DNA of 64,000 bases from Thioalkalivibrio sulfidiphilus (GCF_000377945.1 NZ_KB898931.1:33993-97992), one strand, 5' to 3'. Numbered from the stretch's first letter, positions 48,129 through 58,270 are shown. Numbers and translations are program-made. Notes: generated from the letters alone by a model not told the origin.

Positions 48129-48884
48129 GTGAGTGAATTGCGCGCACTGATTTTCGACGTGGACGGTACCCTCGCCGACACCGAGCGGGACGGCCACCGG
48201 GTGGCCTTCAATGCGGCCTTCAGGGAGGCCGGCCTGGACTGGGACTGGGACGAGGCCCTGTACGGCAAGCTGCTGGCGGTCACCGGGGGCAAGGAGCGCA
48301 TCCGCCACTACCTGGATCATTACAACACCGCCTTCGAGCGCCCCGCGGCGCTGGACGAGTTCATCGCCGAGCTGCACAAGGCCAAGACCCGCCACTATCT
48401 GGACATGCTCAAGGACGGCGCCATCCCCCTGCGCCCCGGCGTGGCCCGGCTGCTGGCCGAGGCCCGGGCGGCGGGGCTGCAGCTTGCCATCGCCACCACC
48501 ACCACGCCGGCCAACGTGGTCTACCTGCTGGAATCCACCCTGGGGCGGGAGTCGGTGGAGTGGTTCTCGGTGATCGCCGCCGGTGACGTGGTGCCCGCCA
48601 AGAAGCCCGCCGCGGACATCTTCGAGTACGCCCTGCGTCACCTGGGCCTGCCCGCCGAGGCCTGCCTGGCCTTCGAGGACTCCGCCAACGGTGTCCGCTC
48701 CTCCGTGGGTGCCGGTCTGCGCACCATCGTGACCGTCAACGGCTACACCCGGGACGAGGACTTCACCGGCGCCCTGCTGGTGCTGGACCAGTTCGGCGAG
48801 CCGGGCAGCCCGTGCACGGTGCTGGCGGGACCGGCGGTGGAGGGGGGGTATCTCACTGTGGAGCAGATGAAACAGTGGGGTTGA
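48129..48884 (+). CDS. cbbY: HAD-family phosphatase, CbbY type
   Basis: A 251-residue HAD hydrolase. Motif I FDVDGTLADTERDGHRVAFN shows the nucleophile Asp and general acid Asp; IATTTTPANVVYLLE carries motif II; AKKPAADIFEYAL motif III; and FEDSANGVRSS motif IV. This subgroup includes CbbY, which in autotrophs dephosphorylates xylulose-1,5-bisphosphate, a Rubisco inhibitor. A phosphoglycolate or sugar phosphatase is the alternative. The start is GTG following CCCGGAGCCC. The presence of csoS1D 9 kb away supports a Calvin-cycle role. Confidence 0.85.
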   Translation: MSELRALIFDVDGTLADTERDGHRVAFNAAFREAGLDWDWDEALYGKLLAVTGGKERIRHYLDHYNTAFERPAALDEFIAELHKAKTRHYLDMLKDGAIPLRPGVARLLAEARAAGLQLAIATTTTPANVVYLLESTLGRESVEWFSVIAAGDVVPAKKPAADIFEYALRHLGLPAEACLAFEDSANGVRSSVGAGLRTIVTVNGYTRDEDFTGALLVLDQFGEPGSPCTVLAGPAVEGGYLTVEQMKQWG

Positions 48885-48956
48885 AGTGCGAAGTGGGAAT
48901 TTGGAAGTGGGAATGAAAGGCTTTACTTCGCACTTCCCAATTCACCCTTCGTACCT
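48882..48956. repeat. Heptad inverted pair between cbbY and xseA
   Basis: Left GAAGTGC, GAAGTGG, GAATTTG, GAAGTGG, GAATGAA; right TTACTTC, GCACTTC, CCAATTC, ACCCTTC. It overlaps the TGA of cbbY and contains the last codons and stop of xseA (48942), which it may have remodelled. Confidence 0.88.
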
Positions 48957-50285
48957 GGTAACGACCGTGCAACTCAGTCTTCCCTTCCCCAGTCTTGCCT
49001 CCACCCGGTCGTTCACCTGCACCTGGAACGCGTCCCGGATCACCTGACCCTCGGCCGTGGTGAGGATGCTGTAGCCCCGGCCCAGGGTGGCCAGGGGGCT
49101 CACGGAATGCAGTGCCCGGCCGGCAGCGGCGAGGCGTGCCTCGAAGCGGTCCAGGCGCCGGCGCAGGGCGCTGTCCAGGCGCAGACGCAGCTGGGTCCCG
49201 CGGGCCTCCAGGCGCTCCAGGGCCCGGGCGGGGGAGCGGTGCTGCAGCCGGTCCTGGAGCCTGGCCAGACGGGATTCCCGGTGGCGCAGGCGGTGCTGCA
49301 TGGCGAGTGCCAGACGGCGTTCCAGTTCGTCCACCCGCTGGGCCTGGTTCTGCAGGCGCCGCTCGGGGTGCTGCTGACGCAGACGCCGTTCCAGATTGTC
49401 CAGTTTCAGGGCCTGGTGCTGCAGTCCCCGCTGTATGCGTTCCACCAGCAGGCGCCGCTGGCGCTCCACGTGCAGCAGCCATTCATCGCGCAGGGGGCTG
49501 ACCAGTTCCGCGGCCGCCGAGGGTGTGGCGGCGCGCAGGTCGGCGGCCAGGTCCGCGATCGTGACGTCCACCTCGTGGCCCACGCCGCTGACCACCGGGA
49601 TCTCGCAGTCGTGGATCGCCCGGGCCACGATCTCCTCGTTGAAGGCCCAGAGGTCCTCCAGGGAGCCGCCGCCCCGGGCCAGGATCAGCACGTCACAGTC
49701 CTTGCGCGCCGAGGCCGTGCGCAGGGCCTCGGCGATGGCCGGGGCGGCCGCAGCACCCTGCACCGGCACCGGGTAGATGAGCACCGGCAGGCCCGGGAAG
49801 CGCCGGCGCAGTACGGACAGGATGTCCCGGATGGCCGCACCCGTGGGCGAGGTGATCACCCCCAGGCGTCGCGGGAAGCGGGGCAGGGGCTGCTTGTGCC
49901 CGGCATCGAACAGACCCTCCCGTTCCAGGCGCTGCTTGAGTTCCTCGAAGGCCCGGCGCAGGGCGCCGTCGCCGGCTTCTTCCATGTGCTCCACGATGAG
50001 CTGGTAGTCCCCCCGGGGGGCGTAGAGTCCCACCCGGGCGCGCACCAGCACCTGCATGCCGTCGGCGGGCCGAAAGCGCAGCAGCTGGGCCCGGTTGCGG
50101 AACAGGGCGCAGCGCACCTGGGCGCCGCTGTCCTTGAGGGTGAAATACAGGTGCCCCGAGGCCGGGCGGGACACGCTGGAGAGCTCACCTTCCACCCAGA
50201 TGAGCGGGAAGGTCCCCTCCAGCAGGCTCTGCACGGCCTGGTTGAGGCGGGTGACGGTGAAGATGTCGCGATCGGTGACTGTCAT
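48942..50285 (-). CDS. xseA: Exodeoxyribonuclease VII large subunit
   Basis: A 447-residue catalytic subunit of the single-strand exonuclease ExoVII. An OB-fold domain (1-100, VEGELSSVSRPASGHLYFTL) is followed by the nuclease core with LARGGGSLEDLWAFNEE and VVSGVGHEVDVTIADL and a long coiled-coil region (about 270-400, repeated LERRLRQQHPERRLQ-type units). The final residues YEG and the stop lie in a heptad array. The small subunit xseB is not in this window. Confidence 0.95.
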   Translation of the reverse strand: MTVTDRDIFTVTRLNQAVQSLLEGTFPLIWVEGELSSVSRPASGHLYFTLKDSGAQVRCALFRNRAQLLRFRPADGMQVLVRARVGLYAPRGDYQLIVEHMEEAGDGALRRAFEELKQRLEREGLFDAGHKQPLPRFPRRLGVITSPTGAAIRDILSVLRRRFPGLPVLIYPVPVQGAAAAPAIAEALRTASARKDCDVLILARGGGSLEDLWAFNEEIVARAIHDCEIPVVSGVGHEVDVTIADLAADLRAATPSAAAELVSPLRDEWLLHVERQRRLLVERIQRGLQHQALKLDNLERRLRQQHPERRLQNQAQRVDELERRLALAMQHRLRHRESRLARLQDRLQHRSPARALERLEARGTQLRLRLDSALRRRLDRFEARLAAAGRALHSVSPLATLGRGYSILTTAEGQVIRDAFQVQVNDRVEARLGKGRLSCTVVTRYEG

Positions 50286-50340
50286 TCGGTGCTCCGGGTA
50301 ACGGGCGCAAAGACTCGTAGGTTTCAGGATACTTGGAAGG

Positions 50341-50371
50341 CGTATTCATCCTTCACCTTTCATCCTTCCGA
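50341..50371. repeat. Short heptad array upstream of guaB (TCATCCT units)
   Basis: TCATCCT, TCACCTT, TCATCCT and TCCGATG follow one another, ending in a GATGCCCGTGGGCATC hairpin at 50370-50385. It is of the same unit type as the array at 26833-26870. Confidence 0.65.
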
Positions 50372-50393
50372 TGCCCGTGGGCATCGGGAGCGG

Positions 50394-50422
50394 TTTACCC
50401 AAGTGGGCTCGATCTTTATAAT
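50394..50422 (+). promoter_or_regulatory. sigma70 promoter of guaB
   Basis: TTTACC (50394-50399) and a perfect TATAAT (50417-50422) are 17 bases apart, 37 bases before the guaB start. Confidence 0.75.
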
Positions 50423-50458
50423 TGACCGATTAACCTCCACTTCCTCACGAGATCGGTT

Positions 50459-51919
50459 ATGCGCATCGTACAGGAAGCCCTCACCTTCGACGACGTCCTG
50501 CTGCTGCCCGCCCATTCCACGGTGCTGCCCAAGGATGTGGACCTCACCACGCGTCTGACACGGGGCATCACCCTCAACATCCCGCTGTTGTCCGCCGCCA
50601 TGGACACCGTGACCGAGGGCCGCCTGGCCATCGCCATGGCCCAGGAAGGCGGCATCGGCATCATTCACAAGAACATGAGCATCGAGGCCCAGGCTCAGCA
50701 GGTGCGCTTGGTCAAGAAGTACGAAAGCGGGGTGATCAGCGATCCCGTGACCGTGACCCCCGACACCAGCATCCGCGAGGTGCTGGCCATCACCCGTGCC
50801 CACAACATCTCCGGCGTGCCGGTGGTGGACGGCGTCGACCTGGTGGGCATCGTCACCAGCCGCGACCTGCGCTTCGAGACCCGCATGGACGCCCCGGTGT
50901 CCGAGATCATGACGCCGAAGGAGCGCCTGGTGACGGTGCGCGAGGGGGCCGAGAAGGAAGAGGTGCAGCACCTGCTGCACAAGCACCGCATCGAGAAGGT
51001 GCTGGTGATCAACGACCAGTTCCACCTGCGCGGCATGATCACCGTCAAAGACATCCAGAAGTCCACCGACTTCCCCCTGGCCTGCAAGGACGAGCGAGGC
51101 CGCCTGCGGGTGGGCGCCGCCGTGGGCGTGGGCGCCGGCACCGACGAGCGCATCGCCGCCCTGGTGGAGGCCGGTGTGGACGTGGTGGTGGTGGACACCG
51201 CCCACGGTCATTCCCAGGGCGTGCTGGACCGGGTGTCCTGGGTTAAGAAACACTATCCCGACCTGCAGGTGATCGGCGGCAACATCGCCACTGCCGAGGC
51301 CGCCCAGGCCCTGGTGGCCGCGGGCGCCGACGGCGTGAAGGTGGGCATCGGCCCCGGCTCCATCTGCACCACTCGCATCGTGGCCGGCGTGGGCGTGCCC
51401 CAGATCACGGCAATTGCCAATGTGCGCGAGGCCCTGCGCAACACCGACGTGCCCCTGGTGGCCGATGGCGGCATCCGCTTCTCCGGCGACCTGGCCAAGG
51501 CCATGGCCGCCGGCGCCCATTCCGTCATGATGGGCGGCCTGTTCGCCGGCACCGAGGAGGCGCCCGGCGAGGTGGAGCTCTACCAGGGTCGTTCCTACAA
51601 GTCATACCGGGGCATGGGCTCCCTGGGTGCCATGCAGCAGGGCTCCTCGGACCGCTACTTTCAGGACAGCGAAAGCGTAGTGGAGAAGTTCGTGCCCGAG
51701 GGCATCGAGGGTCGCGTGCCCTACAAGGGCACCATCGTGGCCATCATCCACCAGCTGCTGGGTGGCCTGCGTTCCTCCATGGGCTACGTGGGCTGCGCCA
51801 CCATCGAAGAGATGCGCAGCAAGCCCGGCTTCGTGCGCGTGACCAGCGCCGGCATGCGCGAGAGCCACGTGCATGATGTGACCATCACCAAGGAAGCACC
51901 CAATTACCGGATGGACTGA
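50459..51919 (+). CDS. guaB: IMP dehydrogenase
   Basis: A 486-residue enzyme converting IMP to XMP with NAD, the committed step of guanine nucleotide synthesis. The TIM barrel is interrupted by a CBS pair (about 95-200, [20 protein letters not shown]). The catalytic Cys is in [18 protein letters not shown] near residue 303, and the flap contains [16 protein letters not shown] good promoter precedes the gene; guaA follows after 99 bases that hold a hairpin and a heptad pair. Confidence 0.97.
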   Translation: MRIVQEALTFDDVLLLPAHSTVLPKDVDLTTRLTRGITLNIPLLSAAMDTVTEGRLAIAMAQEGGIGIIHKNMSIEAQAQQVRLVKKYESGVISDPVTVTPDTSIREVLAITRAHNISGVPVVDGVDLVGIVTSRDLRFETRMDAPVSEIMTPKERLVTVREGAEKEEVQHLLHKHRIEKVLVINDQFHLRGMITVKDIQKSTDFPLACKDERGRLRVGAAVGVGAGTDERIAALVEAGVDVVVVDTAHGHSQGVLDRVSWVKKHYPDLQVIGGNIATAEAAQALVAAGADGVKVGIGPGSICTTRIVAGVGVPQITAIANVREALRNTDVPLVADGGIRFSGDLAKAMAAGAHSVMMGGLFAGTEEAPGEVELYQGRSYKSYRGMGSLGAMQQGSSDRYFQDSESVVEKFVPEGIEGRVPYKGTIVAIIHQLLGGLRSSMGYVGCATIEEMRSKPGFVRVTSAGMRESHVHDVTITKEAPNYRMD

Positions 51920-51930
51920 CGTCCATCCGG
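51907..51930 (+). repeat. Perfect hairpin across the guaB stop codon
   Basis: CCGGATGGAC and GTCCATCCGG form a 10-bp stem around TGAC, so the TGA stop is in the loop. The arrangement suggests an RNA structure or the scar of an inverted duplication. No T-run follows. Confidence 0.75.
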
Positions 51931-51931
51931 C

Positions 51932-52018
51932 AGTGGCAAGTGGCTAGTGGCTAGTGGCAAGGAAACCTTGCTCTTGTCCTTCCCTTGCCACTAGCCACTT
52001 GAGACTAGCCACTTGTCC
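51932..52018. repeat. Heptad inverted pair between guaB and guaA (AAGTGGC family)
   Basis: Left AGTGGCA/AGTGGCT units (51932-51960), right CTTGCCA, CTAGCCA, CTTGAGA, CTAGCCA, CTTGTCC up to the guaA start. The right arm replaces the expected ribosome-binding site of guaA. Confidence 0.9.
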
Positions 52019-53590
52019 ATGAACATCCATTCCCACCGCATCCTGATCCTCGACTTCGGTTCCCAGTACACCCAGCTGATCGCGCGCCGGGTGCGTGAGT
52101 GCGGGGTCTATTCCGAGATCCATCCCTGGGACATGAACCCGGAGGCCCTGCGCGCGTTCGCGCCCAGCGGCATCATCCTCTCCGGCGGTCCTGAGTCGGT
52201 GAACATGGACAACCCGCCCCGGGCCCACGAGCTGGTGTTCGAACTGGGTGTGCCGGTGCTGGGCATCTGCTACGGCATGCAGACCATGGCGGCCCAGCTG
52301 GGCGGCCGGGTGGAAAGCTCTGATCACCGGGAATTCGGCTACGCCCAGGTACGCGCCCGTGGCCACACCCGCCTGCTCAAGGACATCGAGGATCACACCA
52401 CGCCGGAGGGCTACGGCCTGCTGGACGTGTGGATGTCCCACGGCGACCGGGTCACCGAGATGCCGGAAGGCTTCAAGCTCATGGCCTCCACGGACTCCGC
52501 GCCCATCGCCGGCATGGCCGACGAGGCGCGGCGCTTTTATGGCGTGCAGTTCCATCCCGAGGTCACCCACACCCGCCAGGGTATGCGCATCCTGTCGCGC
52601 TTCGTGCACGAGATCTGCGGTTGCGAAAGTCTGTGGACCGCCGAGAACATCATCGACGACATGATCACCCGGGTGCGTGAGCAGGTGGGGGAGGACCAGG
52701 TGATCCTGGGCCTCTCGGGTGGCGTGGACTCCTCGGTGGTGGGCGCGCTGCTGCACAAGGCCATCGGCGATCAGCTCACCTGCGTGTTCGTGGACACCGG
52801 CCTGCTGCGCCTGCACGAGGGTGACCAGGTGATGGCCACCTTCGCCAGGCACATGGGCGTGAAGGTCATTCGTGTGGACGCCGAGGCGCGTTTCCTGAAA
52901 GCACTGGCCGGTATCACCGACCCGGAGGCCAAGCGCAAGATCATCGGCGGCCTGTTCGTGGAGGTGTTCGACGAGGAGGCCGGCAAGCTCAGCAATGCCA
53001 AGTGGCTGGCCCAGGGCACCATCTACCCGGACGTGATCGAGTCCGCCGGTTCCAAGACCGGCAAGGCCCACGTGATCAAGTCCCACCACAACGTGGGCGG
53101 CCTGCCCGAGCACATGAAGATGGGCCTGGTAGAGCCGCTGCGGGAACTGTTCAAGGACGAGGTGCGCAAGATCGGCGTGGAGCTGGGTCTGCCCAGCGAG
53201 ATGGTCTACCGCCACCCGTTCCCGGGCCCGGGCCTCGGCGTGCGCATCCTCGGCGAGGTGAAGAAGGAATACGCCGACCTGCTGCGCAAGGCCGACCACA
53301 TCTTCATCGAGGAGCTGCGCAAGGCGGATCTCTACGACCAGGTCTCCCAGGCCTTCGTGGTGTTCCTGCCGGTCAAGTCCGTGGGCGTGATGGGCGACGG
53401 GCGGAAATACGACTACGTGGTGTCCCTGCGCGCCGTGGAGACCATCGACTTCATGACCGCCCGCTGGGCACACCTGCCCTACGAGTTCCTGGACACCGTG
53501 TCCCGGCGCATCATCAACGAGGTGAACGGGATCTCCCGGGTCACCTACGACATCTCAGGCAAGCCGCCGGCGACGATCGAGTGGGAATAA
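52019..53590 (+). CDS. guaA: GMP synthase (glutamine-hydrolysing)
   Basis: A 523-residue enzyme aminating XMP to GMP. The N-terminal glutamine amidotransferase has the Cys in [10 protein letters not shown] (near residue 82) and the His-Glu in [11 protein letters not shown]; the ATP-pyrophosphatase PP-loop is [16 protein letters not shown] near residue 233; the dimerisation domain ends PPATIEWE. The ATG at 52019 is preferred to a TTG two codons earlier. No Shine-Dalgarno is visible because a heptad array runs up to the start; guaB-coupled translation is not obvious. Confidence 0.96.
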   Translation: MNIHSHRILILDFGSQYTQLIARRVRECGVYSEIHPWDMNPEALRAFAPSGIILSGGPESVNMDNPPRAHELVFELGVPVLGICYGMQTMAAQLGGRVESSDHREFGYAQVRARGHTRLLKDIEDHTTPEGYGLLDVWMSHGDRVTEMPEGFKLMASTDSAPIAGMADEARRFYGVQFHPEVTHTRQGMRILSRFVHEICGCESLWTAENIIDDMITRVREQVGEDQVILGLSGGVDSSVVGALLHKAIGDQLTCVFVDTGLLRLHEGDQVMATFARHMGVKVIRVDAEARFLKALAGITDPEAKRKIIGGLFVEVFDEEAGKLSNAKWLAQGTIYPDVIESAGSKTGKAHVIKSHHNVGGLPEHMKMGLVEPLRELFKDEVRKIGVELGLPSEMVYRHPFPGPGLGVRILGEVKKEYADLLRKADHIFIEELRKADLYDQVSQAFVVFLPVKSVGVMGDGRKYDYVVSLRAVETIDFMTARWAHLPYEFLDTVSRRIINEVNGISRVTYDISGKPPATIEWE

Positions 53591-53596
53591 GGGCGC

Positions 53597-53672
53597 TAGA
53601 GACAAGAGGCAAGATACAAGAGACAAGTGAACGGCTTTTTCCTGTCTCCTGTATCTTGCCTCTTGTCTCTGC
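53597..53672. repeat. Heptad inverted pair behind guaA (AGACAAG family)
   Basis: Left AGAGACAAGAGGCAAGATAC (from 53597) and right TCTTGCCTCTTGTCTCTG (to about 53671) are complementary. The unit family is that of the arrays at 31261 and 32100. Confidence 0.9.
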
Positions 53673-53697
53673 CCTGTGAGCGCTTCGCGCTCACAGG
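53672..53697 (-). terminator. Hairpin at the 3' end of the HDOD gene
   Basis: CCTGTGAGCGC and GCGCTCACAGG pair perfectly with a TTC loop and include the HDOD stop codon. It lies between two convergent genes; it lacks a clear T-run, so termination is only possible together with the adjacent heptad pair. Confidence 0.5.
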
Positions 53698-54554
53698 AAT
53701 ATTCTGCTCACCAGTTCCATCCCCTTCATGCTCTGGTCCCAATGCAGGTCGGGGTCCTCGGCGGTGTAGCCGAGGCGGCGGTAGGCGGGGATGTGCAGGC
53801 GGTTGATGCGGCCCAGGCGGTGGCGGGTGGCCTGGTAGCTCTCGACGTTGGCGGCCTGAACCACGTCCACGTAGTCCACCGGCACGTCGTCGCCCGGGTC
53901 GCGCTTGAGGTTTTCGTGTTCCGCGACCACCGCGATCAGGTCCGGTTCGAAGTTCCAGGCCTTGAGCACCGCCTTGCCCACCGCGCCGTGCAGTGAGGCG
54001 ATAATCATGCCGAGCTGCTCGTCGTTCTGAACGATCTCGTCCACATCCTTGGCCTTGTTGAGGATGGGGATCACGCCGATGTCGTGCACCAGGCCCGCCA
54101 GCAGGGCTACCTCGCCGTCCAGGTGCCGGTGGCGCAGGGAGATGAGCATGCTGAGCGCCGCCACCTCCATGCTGTGTTCCCAGAGCCGTTCCATGCGCTC
54201 CTTGATGCTGCGGTGACCGGTCTTGAACACCTCCTTCATGGACATGGTCAGGAGGATGTTCTTGGTCTTCTGCAGGCCCAGGCGAGTGATGGCGGACTTG
54301 ATGGTGGCACAGCGGGTCAGCCCCCGGTAGGCGGGGCTGTTGGCATAGCGCACCAGGCGGGTGGCCATGGCCGTGTCGCGGGCCACCACGGCGGTGACAT
54401 CATCGATGGAGCTGTCGTCCCGGTTGATGGTGAACAGGGCCTGGAGGGAGAGGTCGGGCAGGGTCGGGATCTGAATGCCGTTGTTCTGCAGGTCGGCCTT
54501 GAGCTTCCCCACGAAGTCATCAACGATTTCTTTGCTATCTTTCCCGTTGCTCAC
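53691..54554 (-). CDS. HDOD domain protein
   Basis: A 287-residue protein with a single HDOD domain (about 30-230), the degenerate HD-type output domain found in bacterial signalling proteins. Landmarks are IPTLPDLSLQALFTINRDDS, YANSPAYRGL and LLAGLVHDIGVIPILNKAKD. No receiver or GGDEF domain is attached. Metal-binding His-Asp (HDIG) is retained here. It is divergent from tadA with 78 bases between the starts. The pathway is unknown. Confidence 0.88.
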   Translation of the reverse strand: MSNGKDSKEIVDDFVGKLKADLQNNGIQIPTLPDLSLQALFTINRDDSSIDDVTAVVARDTAMATRLVRYANSPAYRGLTRCATIKSAITRLGLQKTKNILLTMSMKEVFKTGHRSIKERMERLWEHSMEVAALSMLISLRHRHLDGEVALLAGLVHDIGVIPILNKAKDVDEIVQNDEQLGMIIASLHGAVGKAVLKAWNFEPDLIAVVAEHENLKRDPGDDVPVDYVDVVQAANVESYQATRHRLGRINRLHIPAYRRLGYTAEDPDLHWDQSMKGMELVSRIFL

Positions 54555-54596
54555 GCCCGAACAAGCCCGTTATATGTGGAATGGGGCGTAGTATGA

Positions 54597-55121
<525 letters not shown>

Positions 55122-55160
55122 CTCTGCACGGTCAGGGCCGGGTCGCGTCGCGTCTAGGCC

Positions 55161-56840
55161 TCAGTCTCCCGCCAAACGGATGCTGCCCTTGCCGGCGGCC
55201 TTGGCGGCGTACATGGCTGCATCCGCGCCGGCCATCAGTGTCTCGCTGGTCTCGCCATGATCGGGGTACACGGCGATGCCGATGCTGACACCCACGGCCA
55301 CTTCTCCGCTGGCGAGGGCGATGGGCTGGCTGATCGCCTCAACGAGTTTCCCGGCGACCTGTTGCGCTTCGTCAGGCTCGCCAAGATCTTCCAGCAGCAC
55401 CACGAATTCGTCCCCCGCCAGGCGGGCGGCCACGTCGCTGCGCCGAATGGATTCTTTCAGGCGTCGGGCGGTATGGATGATCACCTGGTCTCCGGCCGCA
55501 TGGCCGTAACGGTCGTTGATGGCCTTGAAGCCGTCCAGGTCACAGAGCATCACCGCCGCTTTCTTACCCGAGCGGCTGGCCCGCTCCAGGGCCTTATCCA
55601 GGTGTGCCCGGAACAGGTTGCGGTTGGGCAGGGCGGACAGCGGGTCGTGGTGGGCCAGGTGCCAGAGTTGCTGCTGCACGGCCTGGTCCGCGGTGATGTC
55701 CCGCACGGTGCCCAACATGCGCACGGGCCGTCCTTGCTCGTCCCGGGTGACCTCAGCCTCTTCGCGCACGTGGCGGACCTCCCCGTCGGGGCGCACGATG
55801 CGGTGGTCGACCCGGTACGGTGCATCGTCCGCAAGGGCGCGTTTGACCGCCTGCTGCAAGGCCTCCCGGTCGTCGGGGTGCACGTGCTCCAGGAACAGTT
55901 CGTAGGAGGCCGGGTGGCCGCTGCGTTCGATCCCGAACAACTGGTAGATGCTGTCCGACCAGTGCAGCCGGCCGTGTTCGATATCCCAGTCCCAGTGCCC
56001 AAGCCCCGCGATGCGTTGGGCATCCTCCAGGCGGGCGGTGGTCTCCAGGAGTGCTGCCGTGCGTTCGGCAACGGTGCGTTCCAGGCCCTCCTGGGTCTCG
56101 CGCAGCAGGGCCTCGGCCCGGCGGCGTACTTCGACTTGGGAGAGCAGATCCTCCTGCTGGCGCTGGATGCGGCCCGTGACGTTCAGGGCAATGATGAAGA
56201 TGAGCAGCGTGGCCACCATGGCCGTGAGCAGGAAGGTGCGCCGGGTCTGCTCCCGGGCCTGCGCCAGTTCATCCAGCGCCTGTTGGTAGGCCTGCTGGAA
56301 GGTGTCAAGGATCAGGTCTATGTGCGCCATGACCCGTTCCTGTTTGGGTAGTGATTGATCGAGCAGCACGGACAGGGCGAGTTCCTGCTGATCCTCCAGC
56401 CCTGCCTCCACGACGCTGACCATGATGGGTGTGCCCAGGGCGTTGAGCCGACGTAGTTCCTCCAGCAGGGCGACCTCCGTGGGCTCCGTGGTCAGGCGTT
56501 CCACGTCCGCCCGGGCGGCCATGAACTCCCGCGCCAGGGCGCCGAACTCCTGGGCGTATTCATCGCGCAGGAACGGGTCATCGGTGCTCACGATCAGGCT
56601 CATGCGAATGAAGCGTTCCCGCACGATGCTGCGCATCCGGTGCATGCGGTCCAGCTTTTCTGCATGACGCTGGGTGAGGTGATCCATCTGGCTATGCAGC
56701 GCCTCCACCCGGATCCAGCCCAGGACGGCCACCACCAGCATCAGGATGATGACCAGGGTGAACGCGGCGGCGAGATAGGGTGTGGCGCGTGTGTGTGGCA
56801 AGGCTTCTGACCGTCCGTGCGATGGGTGCACTGCGGTCAT
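55161..56840 (-). CDS. Membrane diguanylate cyclase with PAS domain
   Basis: A 559-residue sensor. Two membrane segments (about 24-46 and 200-222) enclose a helical periplasmic sensor of roughly 150 residues; a coiled coil, a PAS domain (about 275-395, DWDIEHGRLHWSDSIYQLFG) and a GGDEF domain (about 400-555) follow. The active-site motif reads AGDEF in RLAGDEFVVLLEDLG, a permissive variant in many active cyclases; no clear RxxD inhibitory site is seen. It would make c-di-GMP. A MITE-like element ends 6 bases before its ATG. Confidence 0.9.
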   Translation of the reverse strand: MTAVHPSHGRSEALPHTRATPYLAAAFTLVIILMLVVAVLGWIRVEALHSQMDHLTQRHAEKLDRMHRMRSIVRERFIRMSLIVSTDDPFLRDEYAQEFGALAREFMAARADVERLTTEPTEVALLEELRRLNALGTPIMVSVVEAGLEDQQELALSVLLDQSLPKQERVMAHIDLILDTFQQAYQQALDELAQAREQTRRTFLLTAMVATLLIFIIALNVTGRIQRQQEDLLSQVEVRRRAEALLRETQEGLERTVAERTAALLETTARLEDAQRIAGLGHWDWDIEHGRLHWSDSIYQLFGIERSGHPASYELFLEHVHPDDREALQQAVKRALADDAPYRVDHRIVRPDGEVRHVREEAEVTRDEQGRPVRMLGTVRDITADQAVQQQLWHLAHHDPLSALPNRNLFRAHLDKALERASRSGKKAAVMLCDLDGFKAINDRYGHAAGDQVIIHTARRLKESIRRSDVAARLAGDEFVVLLEDLGEPDEAQQVAGKLVEAISQPIALASGEVAVGVSIGIAVYPDHGETSETLMAGADAAMYAAKAAGKGSIRLAGD

Positions 56841-56846
56841 CTTACC

Positions 56847-57030
56847 CTAGCCCGCATATCTCACCACCCTTCTACTGCGGCCGCCGATCTGCTCGCTGTG
56901 ACGGGGCGTGCTCACTTCAGCCGGCTTGACGTAGTGTCGGCTACGCCGGCGCCGTCTTCCGTTCCGCGCGCCCCGTCACAGCGGCATCTCGACGCCCTCG
57001 CTACGAACGGTGGTGAGATATGCGGGCTAG
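56847..57030. mobile_element. MITE-like element, complete copy (184 bp)
   Basis: Ends are perfect inverted repeats of 22 bp starting CTAGCCCGCATATCTCACC. The interior has nested complementary segments (GCTGTGACGGGGCG with CGCCCCGTCACAGC; a central GTAG...CTAC), so the whole unit is a long cruciform. It has no coding capacity and lies between the 3' end of the Nudix gene and the start of the diguanylate cyclase. Confidence 0.85.
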
Positions 57031-57091
57031 TCGTCGGGGCTCAAGTACCGGGCCCCGGCAGGGGATCGTTGCGCTGGTTCGCCGGCCGGGT

Positions 57092-57652
57092 TCACCGGGG
57101 CAGGGCGGCGCGCATGCGCCGGGTCTTCTCCACCATGCGCCAGGTGGAGCGGCTGTTGTTGTAGCGGGAGACGGCGGTCAGGGGGACCCAGATGACCTGG
57201 TGGGACTCCTCGTTGCCGGGCACGGGCAGGCGATCGTCGATCTCCACCAGGAAGCGGATGTCGATGTGCTCGTGGCTGGCATCCTCGGTGGTGGGTTCGG
57301 TGATGTGGATATCCACGTCGAACACGTCATCGGCCATCAGGCGCAGATGTTCGTAGCCCAGGCCGGTCTCTTCGTGGGCCTCCTTGAGGGCCACCTGCAG
57401 GATGTCGTGATCGCCGTCCGCATGTCCGCCGGGCTGGAACCACTGGTTGAGCTTGCGGTGGTGCATGAGCAGCACCCGGTCGCGGCCCGGGTTGACCACC
57501 CATGTGGAACCGGTGACGTGGGTCGGGATGTCGCGCTGGAAGCAGTCCGGGTGACGGGAGACGAAGTCGTAGGCACGCCGGACGAAGGCCGCCTCCTCGA
57601 TGAAGGGGGTGCGGTGCAACGCCAACAGGCTGAGCAGTTGCTGGCGATGCAT
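57092..57652 (-). CDS. Nudix hydrolase
   Basis: A 186-residue hydrolase with a recognisable Nudix box, GGHADGDHDILQVALKEAHE followed by ETGL (near residues 95-118). An N-terminal helical extension and a typical C-terminal strand (HQVIWVPLTAVSRY) complete the fold. The gene follows csoS1D after 3 bases, so they form one transcript. Nudix genes occur beside alpha-carboxysome genes in several chemoautotrophs; a role in removing phosphorylated inhibitors of Rubisco is a reasonable inference but is not shown here. Confidence 0.88.
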   Translation of the reverse strand: MHRQQLLSLLALHRTPFIEEAAFVRRAYDFVSRHPDCFQRDIPTHVTGSTWVVNPGRDRVLLMHHRKLNQWFQPGGHADGDHDILQVALKEAHEETGLGYEHLRLMADDVFDVDIHITEPTTEDASHEHIDIRFLVEIDDRLPVPGNEESHQVIWVPLTAVSRYNNSRSTWRMVEKTRRMRAALPR

Positions 57653-57655
57653 GGT

Positions 57656-58270
57656 TCAGGTGCCCGCGGGTCTTTCCAGGGCAGCCAGGGCCGCGGCGGC
57701 CGCTTCGTCCACGTCGGCCTCCCGGCCCGCCAGGGTCAGGCGGCCGAAGGCGCCCACCGCCTTCACGTCGATGATGGTGATGTTGGCGGCCTTCTCTGCC
57801 TGGTTGGCGGCGTAGATGATGTAGCCGGCGGGCTCCACCTCCAGGATGAACATGCTCTGGTCCGGCAGGATCATGGAGCCGCGACGGTTCTGCCGGTTGA
57901 TGAGCACCGTGTGATCCGGCGTCATGCCGCGGATGATCTCCTGCCAGGTGATGCGCGGCGCCTGGCGCTCGTGCCAGTCGGCGCCCATGCGCGAGAGCAG
58001 CACCCGGCCGGCCTCCTGCACGTCGCTCTGGTCCCGGTAATGGATCACCATGGAGCCGTATTCGCGCTCGATCACCTGCTGGGCCAGGTGCACCCGGGTG
58101 GCCTTGAGGGCGATGTCGGTGAGCCGATGAACCGCCATACCCGGGGAGACCTCTACCCACAGGCAGGCATCCCCGGGGACCGGCAGGAATCCCTGGGACA
58201 CGGTGGCCATGTATTCCGCCAGCTGGGGCTGGAGGGAATCCATGTAGACGTAGGTTCGAAGTTTGATCAT
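57656..58270 (-). CDS. csoS1D: Carboxysome shell protein CsoS1D (tandem BMC)
   Basis: A 204-residue protein with two BMC-type domains in the circularly permuted arrangement of CsoS1D. Family-identical stretches include [40 protein letters not shown] and [20 protein letters not shown]. CsoS1D forms pseudohexamers with a gated pore, thought to pass larger metabolites such as RuBP through the alpha-carboxysome shell. The main cso operon and Rubisco are not in this window, so this gene and its Nudix partner are a separate unit. Confidence 0.9.
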   Translation of the reverse strand: MIKLRTYVYMDSLQPQLAEYMATVSQGFLPVPGDACLWVEVSPGMAVHRLTDIALKATRVHLAQQVIEREYGSMVIHYRDQSDVQEAGRVLLSRMGADWHERQAPRITWQEIIRGMTPDHTVLINRQNRRGSMILPDQSMFILEVEPAGYIIYAANQAEKAANITIIDVKAVGAFGRLTLAGREADVDEAAAAALAALERPAGT

